Part shown: one piece after another, positions 6,620 through 13,700 of the stretch
Layout of the letters: every line of letters starts with the position of its first letter
Numbering within the stretch: position 1 is the first letter of the stretch
Assembly: GCA_049282455.1 (NCBI GenBank)
Contig: JBAPUB010000212.1
Span: 1-14,505 of the forward strand
From: JBAPUB01 sp049282455
GTDB taxonomy: Bacteria; Actinomycetota; Actinomycetes; JAHEKZ01
DNA: 14,505 bases
Direction: 5' to 3'
Position numbers and translations under genes: made by a program
The notes under the pieces: model-generated
Databases searched by the model: none
The model's input: only the letters and a program-made list of their open reading frames with translations
What the model was told of the DNA's origin: nothing

Positions 6620-7438
6620 ATGGAGGACTACCGCACCCTGAACCGGATCAGCTGGGACGAGCGGGCGCCAGCGCACGCGGCGTCCCCGGACTACGCCGTC
6701 GACCGCTTCGTCGTCGACCCCTCGTTCCTCAGCGACGTCGTGCGCTTCGACCTACCGCTGCTCGGCGAGGTCTCCGGGCTCAAAGGCATCCACCTCCAGT
6801 GCCACATCGGAACCGACACGCTCTCGTTGGCGCGGCTGGGTGCCCAGATGACCGGGCTCGACTTCTCACCGGCCGCCCTCGACGAGGCCCGGCGCATCGC
6901 TGCGATGGCCGGGGCGCAGATCGACTTCGTCGAGTCCGACGTGTACGACGCCGTGTCGGCGGTGGGGGAGCAGACGTTCGACCTCGTCTTCACCGGGATC
7001 GGCGCCCTGTGCTGGATCCCGGACATCCGGCGCTGGGCACAGGTCGTGGGTCGGCTGCTTCGGCCCGGAGGGCGGCTGTTCATCCGCGAGGGCCATCCGA
7101 TGCTGTGGGCGCTCGACGAGACACGCGAAGGGCTCGTCGTGGGCTACCCGTACTTCGAACGCCCCGAGCCGCTCGTCGACGACCAAGGGGGCACCTACGT
7201 CGAGACCGAGACGACGTTCTCGCACAACCTGACCCACAGCTGGAACCACGGACTCGGCGAGATCGTCACGGCTCTCCAGGAGTCCGGTCTGCAGATCACC
7301 GGACTGGTCGAGCACGACAGTGTCCCGTGGGACGCCCTCCCGGGTCGGATGCAGCGTGACGAGCGCGGCGAGTACCGGCTGATCGACGAGCCCTGGAGAC
7401 TGGCCGCCAGCTACACGCTGCAAGCCGTCCGGCCCTGA
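6620..7438 (+). CDS. Class I SAM-dependent methyltransferase with atypical motif I
   Basis: A 272-residue cytoplasmic methyltransferase; substrate unknown. The N-terminus EDYRTLNRISWDERAPAHA leads to motif I at about 56-66, reading GIHLQCHIGTD where the classic form is D-x-G-x-G-x-G. Then come the acidic residue after beta 2 (GLDFSP, Asp81), SDVYD at 106-110, the motif IV region FDLVFTGIGAL at 120-130, and the LLRPGGRLFI loop at 146-155. This H-L-Q-C-H-x-G-T-D form is a recognisable subfamily in actinobacteria and proteobacteria, so it is not damage. The ATG at 6620 is supported by GGGAGGG 7 nt upstream; the frame stays open back to 6380 but that part overlaps the divergent gene. It is divergent from the secreted-protein operon and 65 nt before the coiled-coil gene, so co-transcription downstream is possible. 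Confidence 0.88.
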   Translation: MEDYRTLNRISWDERAPAHAASPDYAVDRFVVDPSFLSDVVRFDLPLLGEVSGLKGIHLQCHIGTDTLSLARLGAQMTGLDFSPAALDEARRIAAMAGAQIDFVESDVYDAVSAVGEQTFDLVFTGIGALCWIPDIRRWAQVVGRLLRPGGRLFIREGHPMLWALDETREGLVVGYPYFERPEPLVDDQGGTYVETETTFSHNLTHSWNHGLGEIVTALQESGLQITGLVEHDSVPWDALPGRMQRDERGEYRLIDEPWRLAASYTLQAVRP

Positions 7439-7441
7439 ACG

Positions 7442-7494
7442 ACTCGTGCCGGACAGCACCCGAACAGGGCCAGAACGGCCGCGAGAACACGAGT
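7442..7494. repeat. Short inverted repeat ACTCGTG / CACGAGT in the gap before the coiled-coil gene
   Basis: ACTCGTG at 7442-7448 and CACGAGT at 7488-7494 are exact complements 39 nt apart, with a GGCC...GGCC pair between them. The right arm ends just before the G-run that serves as ribosome-binding site for the gene at 7504. It could be a weak stem in the transcript or chance; there is no T-run. Confidence 0.2.
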
Positions 7495-7503
7495 GGGGGG
7501 CCA

Positions 7504-8439
7504 GTGAGTGACGTGCAGCTGCTGCGGGCCGCCCGGGCCGAGCTGAGCGAGGCGAGCGCCGCCAGTCGCCGTGCGGCCTCGCTCCAGGCCCAGCTCGATG
7601 ACGAGCAGCGTCAGCTTGCGGGTCTGAGAGCCGAGCTGCGCGAGGAGTCCGACGAAGTCCAGGCGCTCTCACGGCTCAGCGTCACCCGGCTGCTCGCCGC
7701 GCTCGGCGGTCGCACCGACGAACGCCGACTCGCTGAGCAGGAGGACGTCGACGTTCTGCTGATCGAGATCGCGGCGCGAGACGAGGTGGTGGCCGACCTG
7801 GCCGACCAGGTGGCGGCACTCAACCGTCTTGCGTCGATGGTCGAGGAGCGCCAGCGACGCGTCGACTCGCTCATTCCGCTGGCCGATTCCGAGGTGCGTG
7901 CTCGAGGAGGCGCAGATGCGCTTCGGGTTGCAGAGCTTGCTCGTCGAATCGCCGGTCTCGACGCACAACTGCGGGAGATCACCGAGGTGCAACAGGCCGC
8001 ACTCGACTCGGATTCGCTGCTGCGTGCGATGAGCATGTCCTTGGACAGCGCAGCGTCATGGTCGACGTACGACACGTGGTTGGGCGGCGGCATGATCGCA
8101 TCGATCGTCAAGCACGATCGCATCGATCGTGCTGCCTCCCAGGTCGGGGCGGTACACGCGTCCCTTCGGCGCCTCGCAGCCGAGCTGGCCGACGTGAGCG
8201 AGCTCCCATCAGTGGCGCCGGTCGAGATGTCAGCGCCCCTGCGCATGATGGACATCGGGTTCGACAACTTCTTCAGCGACTGGATGGTCGCCGGTCGGAT
8301 CGACACCTCGCGAGAGTCTGTGACCGCGACTCACCAACGCGTGCTCGAGATCCGTCGGGACATGCACCAGCGCGAGGCGAGCGTGACGGCTGAGCGAGCG
8401 GAAGCGCAGAACGAGTACCTGAAGGCCCTAGAGGTCTAG
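7504..8439 (+). CDS. Conserved coiled-coil protein of unknown function
   Basis: A 311-residue soluble protein rich in Ala, Arg, Glu, Leu and Ser, with no signal peptide or membrane segment. Residues 5-57, 71-122 and 140-168 have the heptad-like Leu/Ala spacing and charge pattern of coiled coils, and 270-308 forms another helical stretch. Two non-helical patches stand out: WSTYDTWLGGGMIAS followed by IVKHDRID at 186-208, and DNFFSDWMVAGRID at 254-267. Aromatic, glycine and His/Asp residues are concentrated there, suggesting a folded core or binding site between helical arms. I recall similar W-x-x-(Y/W)-D-x-x-GGG-x-KHS-x-ID phrases in uncharacterised proteins from other bacteria, so it is probably a real but unnamed family. 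The start is GTG at 7504 after GGGGGGCCA. A stem-loop spans its stop codon. No function can be assigned. Confidence 0.8.
   Translation: MSDVQLLRAARAELSEASAASRRAASLQAQLDDEQRQLAGLRAELREESDEVQALSRLSVTRLLAALGGRTDERRLAEQEDVDVLLIEIAARDEVVADLADQVAALNRLASMVEERQRRVDSLIPLADSEVRARGGADALRVAELARRIAGLDAQLREITEVQQAALDSDSLLRAMSMSLDSAASWSTYDTWLGGGMIASIVKHDRIDRAASQVGAVHASLRRLAAELADVSELPSVAPVEMSAPLRMMDIGFDNFFSDWMVAGRIDTSRESVTATHQRVLEIRRDMHQREASVTAERAEAQNEYLKALEV
8111..8133. repeat. Perfect 10-bp inverted repeat inside the coiled-coil gene, overlapping a 15-bp direct repeat
   Basis: AGCACGATCG, a 3-bp spacer CAT, then CGATCGTGCT. The 15-mer GATCGCATCGATCGT occurs at 8094-8108 and again at 8116-8130, 22 bp apart and therefore in different reading frames. 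It encodes part of the IVKHDRIDRA stretch. Confidence 0.6.
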
Positions 8440-8444
8440 GGCTT
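8423..8444 (+). terminator. Stem-loop across the stop codon of the coiled-coil gene
   Basis: GCCCTAGA at 8425-8432 and TCTAGGGC at 8435-8442 are exact complements separated by GG; a G-U and an A-U pair can extend the stem at 8423-8424/8443-8444. In RNA about 9 pairs close a 4-nt loop. The TAG stop is in the right arm. No U-run follows (TTCCTCCCC), so it may be a weak or factor-assisted terminator, an mRNA end stabiliser, or chance. Confidence 0.35.
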
Positions 8445-8486
8445 CCTCCCCTGTCTGGCGGCCCGTCCCCCGGCGACACTGGCGAT

Positions 8487-9371
8487 ATGGCTCTTACTGC
8501 CCAGCACTCGAATACCGCGATGCTCGACTCGAGTGTGTCGCGGCGCGGAGCTGGGCCACACTCGGCCGCCTACTGGCTGGGATCGGCGCTCACGGCCGTG
8601 GTGTTCACCTGGACCGTGATGGCACTCCTGCTGTCGTCGGTGTTCAAGGACCCGGCAGCGTCCGTCGGGTCGGCTCGGGGAACCGCTCTCACCCTGCTCG
8701 TGGTCGCCTTTCCCGTGCTTCTCGCCGGTATGGCACTGACAGCCAGGGGATCGGCGCGCGGACCACTCCTGTGGACGGGGTCGTTGGCGTACATCGCGTA
8801 CAACATGGTGCTGTTCACATTCGGAGTAACGTTCAACCGGCTCTTCCTGCTGTTTGTCGCATCACTGTCCCTGGCCGTATGGTCGCTGGTCGTCGTGGTG
8901 CCCTCAGTCGACCGGGCCAGCATCGAGTGGTCCGTGAGCGAGTCGCTTCCGCGCCGAAGCATCGCCTCGTTCGTCGCGGTCGTGACGACGTTGTTCGGAC
9001 TCGTGTGGCTCAAGGACATCGTGCCCGGTCTCGTGGACGACGCCCGCCCGGCGGGGCTCGAAGGAACCGTGATGCTGGTGAACCCGATCGAGGTCCTCGA
9101 CCTGGGCTTCACGATTCCGCTCGCCATCCTCGCGGCGGTGTGGCTGTGGCGCCGTCGCTCCTGGGGCGTTCTGCTGAGTGGCCTCGTCCTGGTGATGCTG
9201 ACGATCGAGAGCATCAGCATCGCCGTCGACCAGTGGTTCGCGTCCATGGCCGACCCGGAGTTCCCCTCCGGGGCCGTCGCGCTGTTCGTCGTCCTCACGT
9301 TGGTCACCCTCATCCCCCTGATTGCGCTGCTGCGATGCCTGCACTCAGCCCCACCGAACACGACCCGCTGA
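8487..9371 (+). CDS. Polytopic membrane protein of unknown function
   Basis: A 294-residue inner-membrane protein with about eight hydrophobic segments, near residues 30-50, 66-86, 95-115, 117-138, 158-176, 204-221, 225-246 and 261-284. Segments 3-4 contain LLWTGSLAYIAYNMVLFTFGVTFNRLF-type sequence (residues 94-120), a pattern I associate with a widespread but uncharacterised bacterial membrane-protein family. There are no transporter signature motifs, ATPase or protease residues. Start ATG at 8487 has only a weak ribosome-binding site; ATG at 8520 is possible and would remove 11 residues before the first helix. Its 3' end overlaps the next gene by 37 nt, so the two are likely translated together. 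Role unknown. Confidence 0.8.
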   Translation: MALTAQHSNTAMLDSSVSRRGAGPHSAAYWLGSALTAVVFTWTVMALLLSSVFKDPAASVGSARGTALTLLVVAFPVLLAGMALTARGSARGPLLWTGSLAYIAYNMVLFTFGVTFNRLFLLFVASLSLAVWSLVVVVPSVDRASIEWSVSESLPRRSIASFVAVVTTLFGLVWLKDIVPGLVDDARPAGLEGTVMLVNPIEVLDLGFTIPLAILAAVWLWRRRSWGVLLSGLVLVMLTIESISIAVDQWFASMADPEFPSGAVALFVVLTLVTLIPLIALLRCLHSAPPNTTR

Positions 9372-9751
9372 TCACGGTCGGCAACGACACCCCTCCCGCG
9401 GTGGTGGCGTTCTTCTCCGACTGCCCGCTCGGACTACAGACGTACGAGCGGGTCTGCTCGATGCTCGAGCCGAGAGGCCCATTCAGCGTGAGGGTCACCG
9501 ACAGCCAGGTGACCTTCCGGCGTCGACGCGGCATCGCCTACCTGTGGTGCCCGGACCGCTGGCTGAGTGACCCTTCGGCCGACGTCGTGCTCTCGATCGC
9601 CCTGCCTCAGGCCCACCGGTCGGTTCGGTTCAAGCAGATCGCCCACCCGACACCGCACGTGTGGATGCACCATCTGGAGATCGTCGACGAGACGGCGTTG
9701 GATGCTCAGGTCGACGAGTGGCTCGCCGAAGCCTGGTCGGCGGCCCGTTGA
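9335..9751 (+). CDS. DUF5655-domain protein
   Basis: A 138-residue soluble protein. After a short lead, residues 24-136 match the layout I know for DUF5655: a helical start (VAFFSDCPLGLQTYERVCSM), GPFSVRV-x-x-SQVTFRRRRGIAYL (49-70), a variable WCPDRWL patch, a strand VVLSIALPQ, RSVRFKQIAHPTPHVWMHHLEI (95-116) and a final helix DAQVDEWLAEAW. In other proteins this domain is single or fused to other small domains; its function is not established, although a nucleic-acid-related fold has been suggested. The ATG at 9335 lies inside the membrane-protein gene, 37 nt before its stop, and has no obvious Shine-Dalgarno sequence. That suggests translation by re-initiation or coupling. It ends 17 nt before the cyclase gene. 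Confidence 0.75.
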   Translation: MPALSPTEHDPLITVGNDTPPAVVAFFSDCPLGLQTYERVCSMLEPRGPFSVRVTDSQVTFRRRRGIAYLWCPDRWLSDPSADVVLSIALPQAHRSVRFKQIAHPTPHVWMHHLEIVDETALDAQVDEWLAEAWSAAR

Positions 9752-9768
9752 GACCGGAGACTGTCCTC

Positions 9769-10476
9769 ATGCTTCACGAAGCCACGGTCGTCGACCTCAG
9801 TGCCCCACTGTCGGAGCTCACCGTGCTGTGGCCCGGTGAGACGCCGATCCAGGCGACAGTGCTCGACTCCCACGACGTCTCGGGGTCGTACAGCCGTCGC
9901 GTGAGCCTTCCCGAGCACATCGGCACGCACCTCGACGCCCCCTGTCACTACGCACCCGGGGGAGCGACCGTCTCCGAGATCCCCGTCGGCCGGCTGGTCC
10001 GCCCGCTGGTGGTCATCGACATCTCGACGGCGATCGGTGACGACGCCGATGCGGTGCTCACCACAGCGATGGTCGAGGACCACGAACGACGGTTCGGGAG
10101 GGTCAGCCGGGGTTGTGCCGTCTTCCTGCGTACCGGCTGGGACGGGCGAAGAGGCGATGCCGCTGCCTACCGGGGGTGCCTCACCGACGACGAGCGTGAC
10201 CTTCACTTTCCCGGTTTCGGCGTCACCGCCGCTGAGCTGCTGGTCGAGGCCCGAGGGGTCGTGGGCCTGGGGATCGACACCCTGGGCATCGACGCCGGTC
10301 ACGACCTCGCGGCACCCGTTCACCGCGGGGTGTCCCTTCCCCGGGGGGTCTGGCACGTCGAGAACCTGGTGAACCTCGGCGAAGTCCCACCCACAGGAGC
10401 ATGGGTTGTCGTGGGCGTGCCGAGGGTCGTGGACGGGTCGGGGTTCCCGGCACGCGTGATCGCCCTGGTCCCGTGA
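9769..10476 (+). CDS. Cyclase-family metal-dependent hydrolase (kynurenine formamidase-like)
   Basis: A 235-residue cytoplasmic enzyme of the PF04199 cyclase fold. The metal-binding motif H-x-G-T-H-x-D-A-P-x-H is complete at 50-60 (His50, His54, Asp56, His60). It is followed by the usual RTGWDGRRG at 121-129, the catalytic-region HFPGFG at 146-151 and GLGIDTLGID at 166-175, matching the iGiDt-siD pattern. Family members include KynB, which hydrolyses N-formylkynurenine, and isatin hydrolases. No other tryptophan-degradation gene is nearby, so the substrate is open. All expected residues are present and the length is normal, so it should be active. ATG at 9769 has GGAG 9 nt upstream and starts 17 nt after the DUF5655 stop; the frame continues back to 9661 but that overlaps the neighbour. 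Confidence 0.88.
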   Translation: MLHEATVVDLSAPLSELTVLWPGETPIQATVLDSHDVSGSYSRRVSLPEHIGTHLDAPCHYAPGGATVSEIPVGRLVRPLVVIDISTAIGDDADAVLTTAMVEDHERRFGRVSRGCAVFLRTGWDGRRGDAAAYRGCLTDDERDLHFPGFGVTAAELLVEARGVVGLGIDTLGIDAGHDLAAPVHRGVSLPRGVWHVENLVNLGEVPPTGAWVVVGVPRVVDGSGFPARVIALVP

Positions 10477-10575
10477 CCGCCCGACCGCCCGGCCTGGCCG
10501 TTCTGCTTCACCGGATCCCTCGCCGCTAGCCTGTCGTCTGTTCGCACCCCTACAGACGGACGAGGAGCACCACTC
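10477..10575 (+). promoter_or_regulatory. Probable promoter and leader of the MMPL transporter
   Basis: This 99-bp gap precedes the transporter. TAGCCT at 10527-10532 fits an actinobacterial -10 (TAnnnT) and would give a leader of roughly 37 nt; no good -35 is 16-18 bp upstream. CGTCTG at 10535-10540 pairs with CAGACG at 10553-10558 around a 12-nt loop, just before GAGGAG, the ribosome-binding site. The stem is short and may be chance. Confidence 0.3.
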
Positions 10576-12759
10576 ATGGGTCGGGTTTCACGCTGGGCCG
10601 TTCGACGTCCAGGATGGGCGATTCTCGTGTGGGTGGTCACCGCCGTGATCATCGGATTCGGCGCCAGCCGGTTCGGCGGCAGCTACAACGACTCGTTCGA
10701 CCTTCCGAACACCGACTCCTCGCGGGCCCAGACGATCCTGGCCCAGGAGTTCGGCGACCAGGCGAACAACGCCAGCGCCGAGATCGTCTTCTCCGCTGCG
10801 TCTGGTGGGCCCGTCACCGAGGTCCAGCCGCAGGTAGAGGCGCTGCTCGCCCAGGTGTCGGCCATCAACGGGATCGCCGCCGTCACCAGTCCCTACTCCA
10901 AGGAGGGCGCAGCCAAGGGGCTGGTCAGCCAGAGCGGGACGGTCGCGAAGGCCGACGTCACGTTCGACGTGCCGGCCGAGAAGGTCGACATCGCCTCGGT
11001 CAAGGCGCTCGTCGACGCCGTTGAGTCGGCGTCGAGCGACACGCTGACCGTGGGGGTCGGCGGTCAGGTGATCGACTTCGCCGGGACCGCCCCACCCAAG
11101 ACCGAGCTGCTCGGCGTCGGCGTGGCCCTGGTGATCCTGCTCCTGATGTTCGGCTCGTTGGTGGGTGCCGGCATGCCGATCCTCACGGCGATCCTCGGAC
11201 TCTTCGTGGGGCTGAGCGTCGTCACCATCGCGGCGAGGTTCCTGGACATCGCCACCTTCGGCCCGACCCTCGCGACGATGATCGGCCTGGGCGTGGGCAT
11301 CGACTACTCGCTGTTCGTCATCAACCGCTACCGGCAGGCGTCCGACGTCGGGCGTGACCCCAAGGAAGCCGCGCTCGAGGCCGTGAACACCGCCGGACGT
11401 GCCGTCGTCTTCGCCGGCACGACAGTGATCATCGCCTTGATGGGCCTGTTCGTGCTGCGCATCAACTTCATGAACGGTCTGGCCGTCGGAGCCTCACTCA
11501 CGGTGCTGACCGTCATGCTGACCGCCGTGACGCTGCTTCCTGCGGTGATCAGCGCACTGGGTCACCGGGTCTTCGCCTGGCGGATGCCATGGGCCCGCAA
11601 GCGACAGCCACACCCCGAGGGCAAGATCTTGGCCCGCTACGGCCTCGAGCTCCAGAAGCGTCCATGGCTGTTCGGCGGCATCGCCTTGCTCTTCATGGTC
11701 GCGATGGCGTCACCGGTCCTCGGCATCCACCAGGGGTTCCCCGACGCCTCAGGCAAGGCTCCGGACAACACCCAGCGGATCGCCTACGACCTGACGTCCG
11801 AAGGTTTCGGACCTGGGGCCAACGGCCCGCTCATCGTCGTGGCCAAGCTGCCGACCAACGGCGACCTCGCGGGGGCTTCGGCGTTGACCCAGGCGCTTGG
11901 CGGGGACGCCGGCGTGGCGTTCGCCTCGCCGCCGCAGCCGACCGCGAGCGGCGACTACGCCGTGATCTACGTCCAGCCGAAGTCAGGACCCCAGGAGGCG
12001 GCGACGGGCCAGACGCTCCAGCGTCTGCGCAGCGACGTGATCCCGGCTGCAACGGCCTCGACCGGGGTCGTCGCCTACGTCGGTGGGCAGACGGCGATCA
12101 TCGAGGACTTCAGCCAGCTGCTCGTCGATGCGCTTCCCCTGTTCCTGCTGGTGGTCGTAGGGCTGGGGTTCTTGACGCTCCTGGTCTTGTTCCGGTCGGT
12201 CCTGGTGCCTCTCGTCGGGGTGCTCGCGAGCCTGCTCAGCTTCGGAGCGGCTCTGGGAGCGACCGTGGCCGTCTTCCAGTGGGGACACCTGGCCAGCCTG
12301 TTCGGCGTCACCGGAACCGGCCCGATCCTGCCGTTCCTGCCCGTGATGCTCTTCGCGATCCTGTTCGGTCTGTCCATGGACTACCAGATCTTCCTGGTCA
12401 GCCGGATGCAGGAGGAGTGGACCCGCACCCATGAGAACCGGACCTCGGTGCGCCGAGGCCTGGCGGGCTCGGGACGTGTGGTGGCGGCTGCTGCGGCCAT
12501 CATGGCCAGCGTCTTCGTCTCCTTCGTCTTCGGCGACGACAACACGATCAAGATGTTCGGGCTGTCGCTGTCCGTCGCGGTGCTGCTCGATGCTTTCGTC
12601 GTGCGACTGGTCCTCGTCCCGTCGCTGCTGACCGTGATCGGCACGGCGAACTGGTGGCTGCCCGGTTGGCTGGGCCGGCTGCTCCCCGCGGTGCACATCG
12701 AGACCGAGTCGGAGGCCGCCGAGATCGCCGACGTCGACCTCGAGGAGCTCCCCGCGTGA
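10576..12759 (+). CDS. MMPL-family RND transporter
   Basis: A 727-residue inner-membrane transporter of the MmpL type, which uses the proton gradient to move lipids, siderophores or drugs outward. The layout is the usual duplicated one: TM1 at about 14-30, an external porter domain 31-175, TM2-6 at about 176-325, a cytoplasmic basic loop (RMPWARKRQPH near 336-346), TM7 at about 363-383, a second porter domain to 512, and TM8-12 at about 513-690. Both proton-relay Asp-Tyr pairs are present, in GLGVGIDYSLF (Asp242, Tyr243) and FGLSMDYQIF (Asp602, Tyr603), matching the pairs known from MmpL3. The C-terminal tail is short and acidic, unlike the long tail of MmpL3. ATG at 10576 has GAGGAG 9 nt upstream. 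No regulator, lipid-synthesis gene or MmpS partner is adjacent, so the cargo is unknown. Confidence 0.93.
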   Translation: MGRVSRWAVRRPGWAILVWVVTAVIIGFGASRFGGSYNDSFDLPNTDSSRAQTILAQEFGDQANNASAEIVFSAASGGPVTEVQPQVEALLAQVSAINGIAAVTSPYSKEGAAKGLVSQSGTVAKADVTFDVPAEKVDIASVKALVDAVESASSDTLTVGVGGQVIDFAGTAPPKTELLGVGVALVILLLMFGSLVGAGMPILTAILGLFVGLSVVTIAARFLDIATFGPTLATMIGLGVGIDYSLFVINRYRQASDVGRDPKEAALEAVNTAGRAVVFAGTTVIIALMGLFVLRINFMNGLAVGASLTVLTVMLTAVTLLPAVISALGHRVFAWRMPWARKRQPHPEGKILARYGLELQKRPWLFGGIALLFMVAMASPVLGIHQGFPDASGKAPDNTQRIAYDLTSEGFGPGANGPLIVVAKLPTNGDLAGASALTQALGGDAGVAFASPPQPTASGDYAVIYVQPKSGPQEAATGQTLQRLRSDVIPAATASTGVVAYVGGQTAIIEDFSQLLVDALPLFLLVVVGLGFLTLLVLFRSVLVPLVGVLASLLSFGAALGATVAVFQWGHLASLFGVTGTGPILPFLPVMLFAILFGLSMDYQIFLVSRMQEEWTRTHENRTSVRRGLAGSGRVVAAAAAIMASVFVSFVFGDDNTIKMFGLSLSVAVLLDAFVVRLVLVPSLLTVIGTANWWLPGWLGRLLPAVHIETESEAAEIADVDLEELPA

Positions 12760-12890
12760 CGAAGATCACGCGCTGAACGGCCGTTCTCGGGTCAAGCGCA
12801 GCTCAGGCTGCTCCGACGTTGAACCGACGGGCGAAGTGAGCTCGTACCACCAACGTGGACAACCACCGCTGAACCGACAGGGGACCCTTC
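12760..12890. promoter_or_regulatory. Intergenic region with palindrome and spaced direct repeat
   Basis: This 131-bp gap has a perfect 12-bp palindrome GAACGGCCGTTC at 12775-12786, and a 12-mer TGAACCGACrGG at 12820-12831 and 12870-12881, exactly 50 bp apart with one difference. ACGTTG at 12816-12821 also pairs with CAACGT at 12851-12856. The second 12-mer ends within the ribosome-binding sequence AGGGGA of the following gene. These could be operator half-sites; I see no clear -10/-35 pair and no U-run terminator. Confidence 0.35.
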
Positions 12891-13694
12891 ATGCTCGAGC
12901 ACACCCTCGTCCTCGAGGACGACAACCTCTCTGAGTACCTCGCCGCCGACCGGTACGACCTGGAGTACGGCTCGACCGAGCTGGACGGCGCGTTCTACCG
13001 CTCTCTGGCAGCCCGCTCCGGCGGCGCCGTTCTGGACCTGGCCACCGGGACCGGGCGAATTGCCCTGGCCCTGGCAGCGGAGGGTCACTCGGTCACCGGG
13101 GTGGACGTCGTCGACGCGATGGTCGACCGGGCGTCAGCCAAGGCGGCCGACCTCGACGACATCGACGTCACCTTCCTGGTCGACGACGTGCGGACGATGA
13201 ACCTGCACCGCAAGTTCGACCTGGTCACGCTGGCCGGGAACTCACTGCAGGCCTTCCTCAGTGATGCCGATCGCGCGGCTGCACTGAACGCCGTGTGGCG
13301 TCACCTCAAGCCGGGCGGGCTGTTCGCCTTCGCAGTTCGTTTTCCCCAGGTCGCCGAGCTGGCTGCCCGGCTGGACGTCGCCGCACCCTGGTTCTCCTAC
13401 AGCGACTCGCTGGGGCGCGACGTGTTCGTTTCCGGGACCCAGCACTACCACCCGCTGGCACAGGTCATGCACCACGTGACTCACCGGGTGTTCGCTGACG
13501 GGACCCCCGTCGAGGAACCGACCCGCATCGCGTTGCGCTACTCGTTCCCGCAGGAGCTCGACGCAGCCCTGCGCACCGCGCGCCTGGAGGTCGTGGAACG
13601 CTTCGGCGACTTCGACGGTTCGCCGCTCACCGAGGCCTCGCCGTACCTCGCCTACGTCTGCCGCCGCGCCGAGTCGCGCGGGGCCAAGGCCTGA
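12891..13694 (+). CDS. Class I SAM-dependent methyltransferase
   Basis: A 267-residue cytoplasmic methyltransferase with classic motifs: motif I VLDLATGTGR at 47-56, the acidic residue after beta 2 in VTGVDVVDAM (Asp72), the VDDVRTM segment at 97-103, motif IV region FDLVTLAGNSLQ at 109-120, and the LKPGGLFAF loop at 139-147. The C-terminal part (150-260) forms the substrate-covering strands, with HYHP at 185-188 and HHVTH at 194-198. The N-terminal YDLEYG phrase is common in this Methyltransf_25-type family. Substrate unknown. The ATG at 12891 follows AGGGGA by about 7 nt. It stands apart from the transporter by 131 bp and converges on the VOC gene with only 6 bp between stops. Confidence 0.9.
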   Translation: MLEHTLVLEDDNLSEYLAADRYDLEYGSTELDGAFYRSLAARSGGAVLDLATGTGRIALALAAEGHSVTGVDVVDAMVDRASAKAADLDDIDVTFLVDDVRTMNLHRKFDLVTLAGNSLQAFLSDADRAAALNAVWRHLKPGGLFAFAVRFPQVAELAARLDVAAPWFSYSDSLGRDVFVSGTQHYHPLAQVMHHVTHRVFADGTPVEEPTRIALRYSFPQELDAALRTARLEVVERFGDFDGSPLTEASPYLAYVCRRAESRGAKA

Positions 13695-13700
13695 CGGGGG

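Noticed and set aside
8771..9334. Long open frame ahead of the DUF5655 protein, read as a 326-residue fusion
   Set aside because: This part is the membrane-protein gene in another frame and is Arg/Gly/Pro-rich; only the last 138 codons match a domain.
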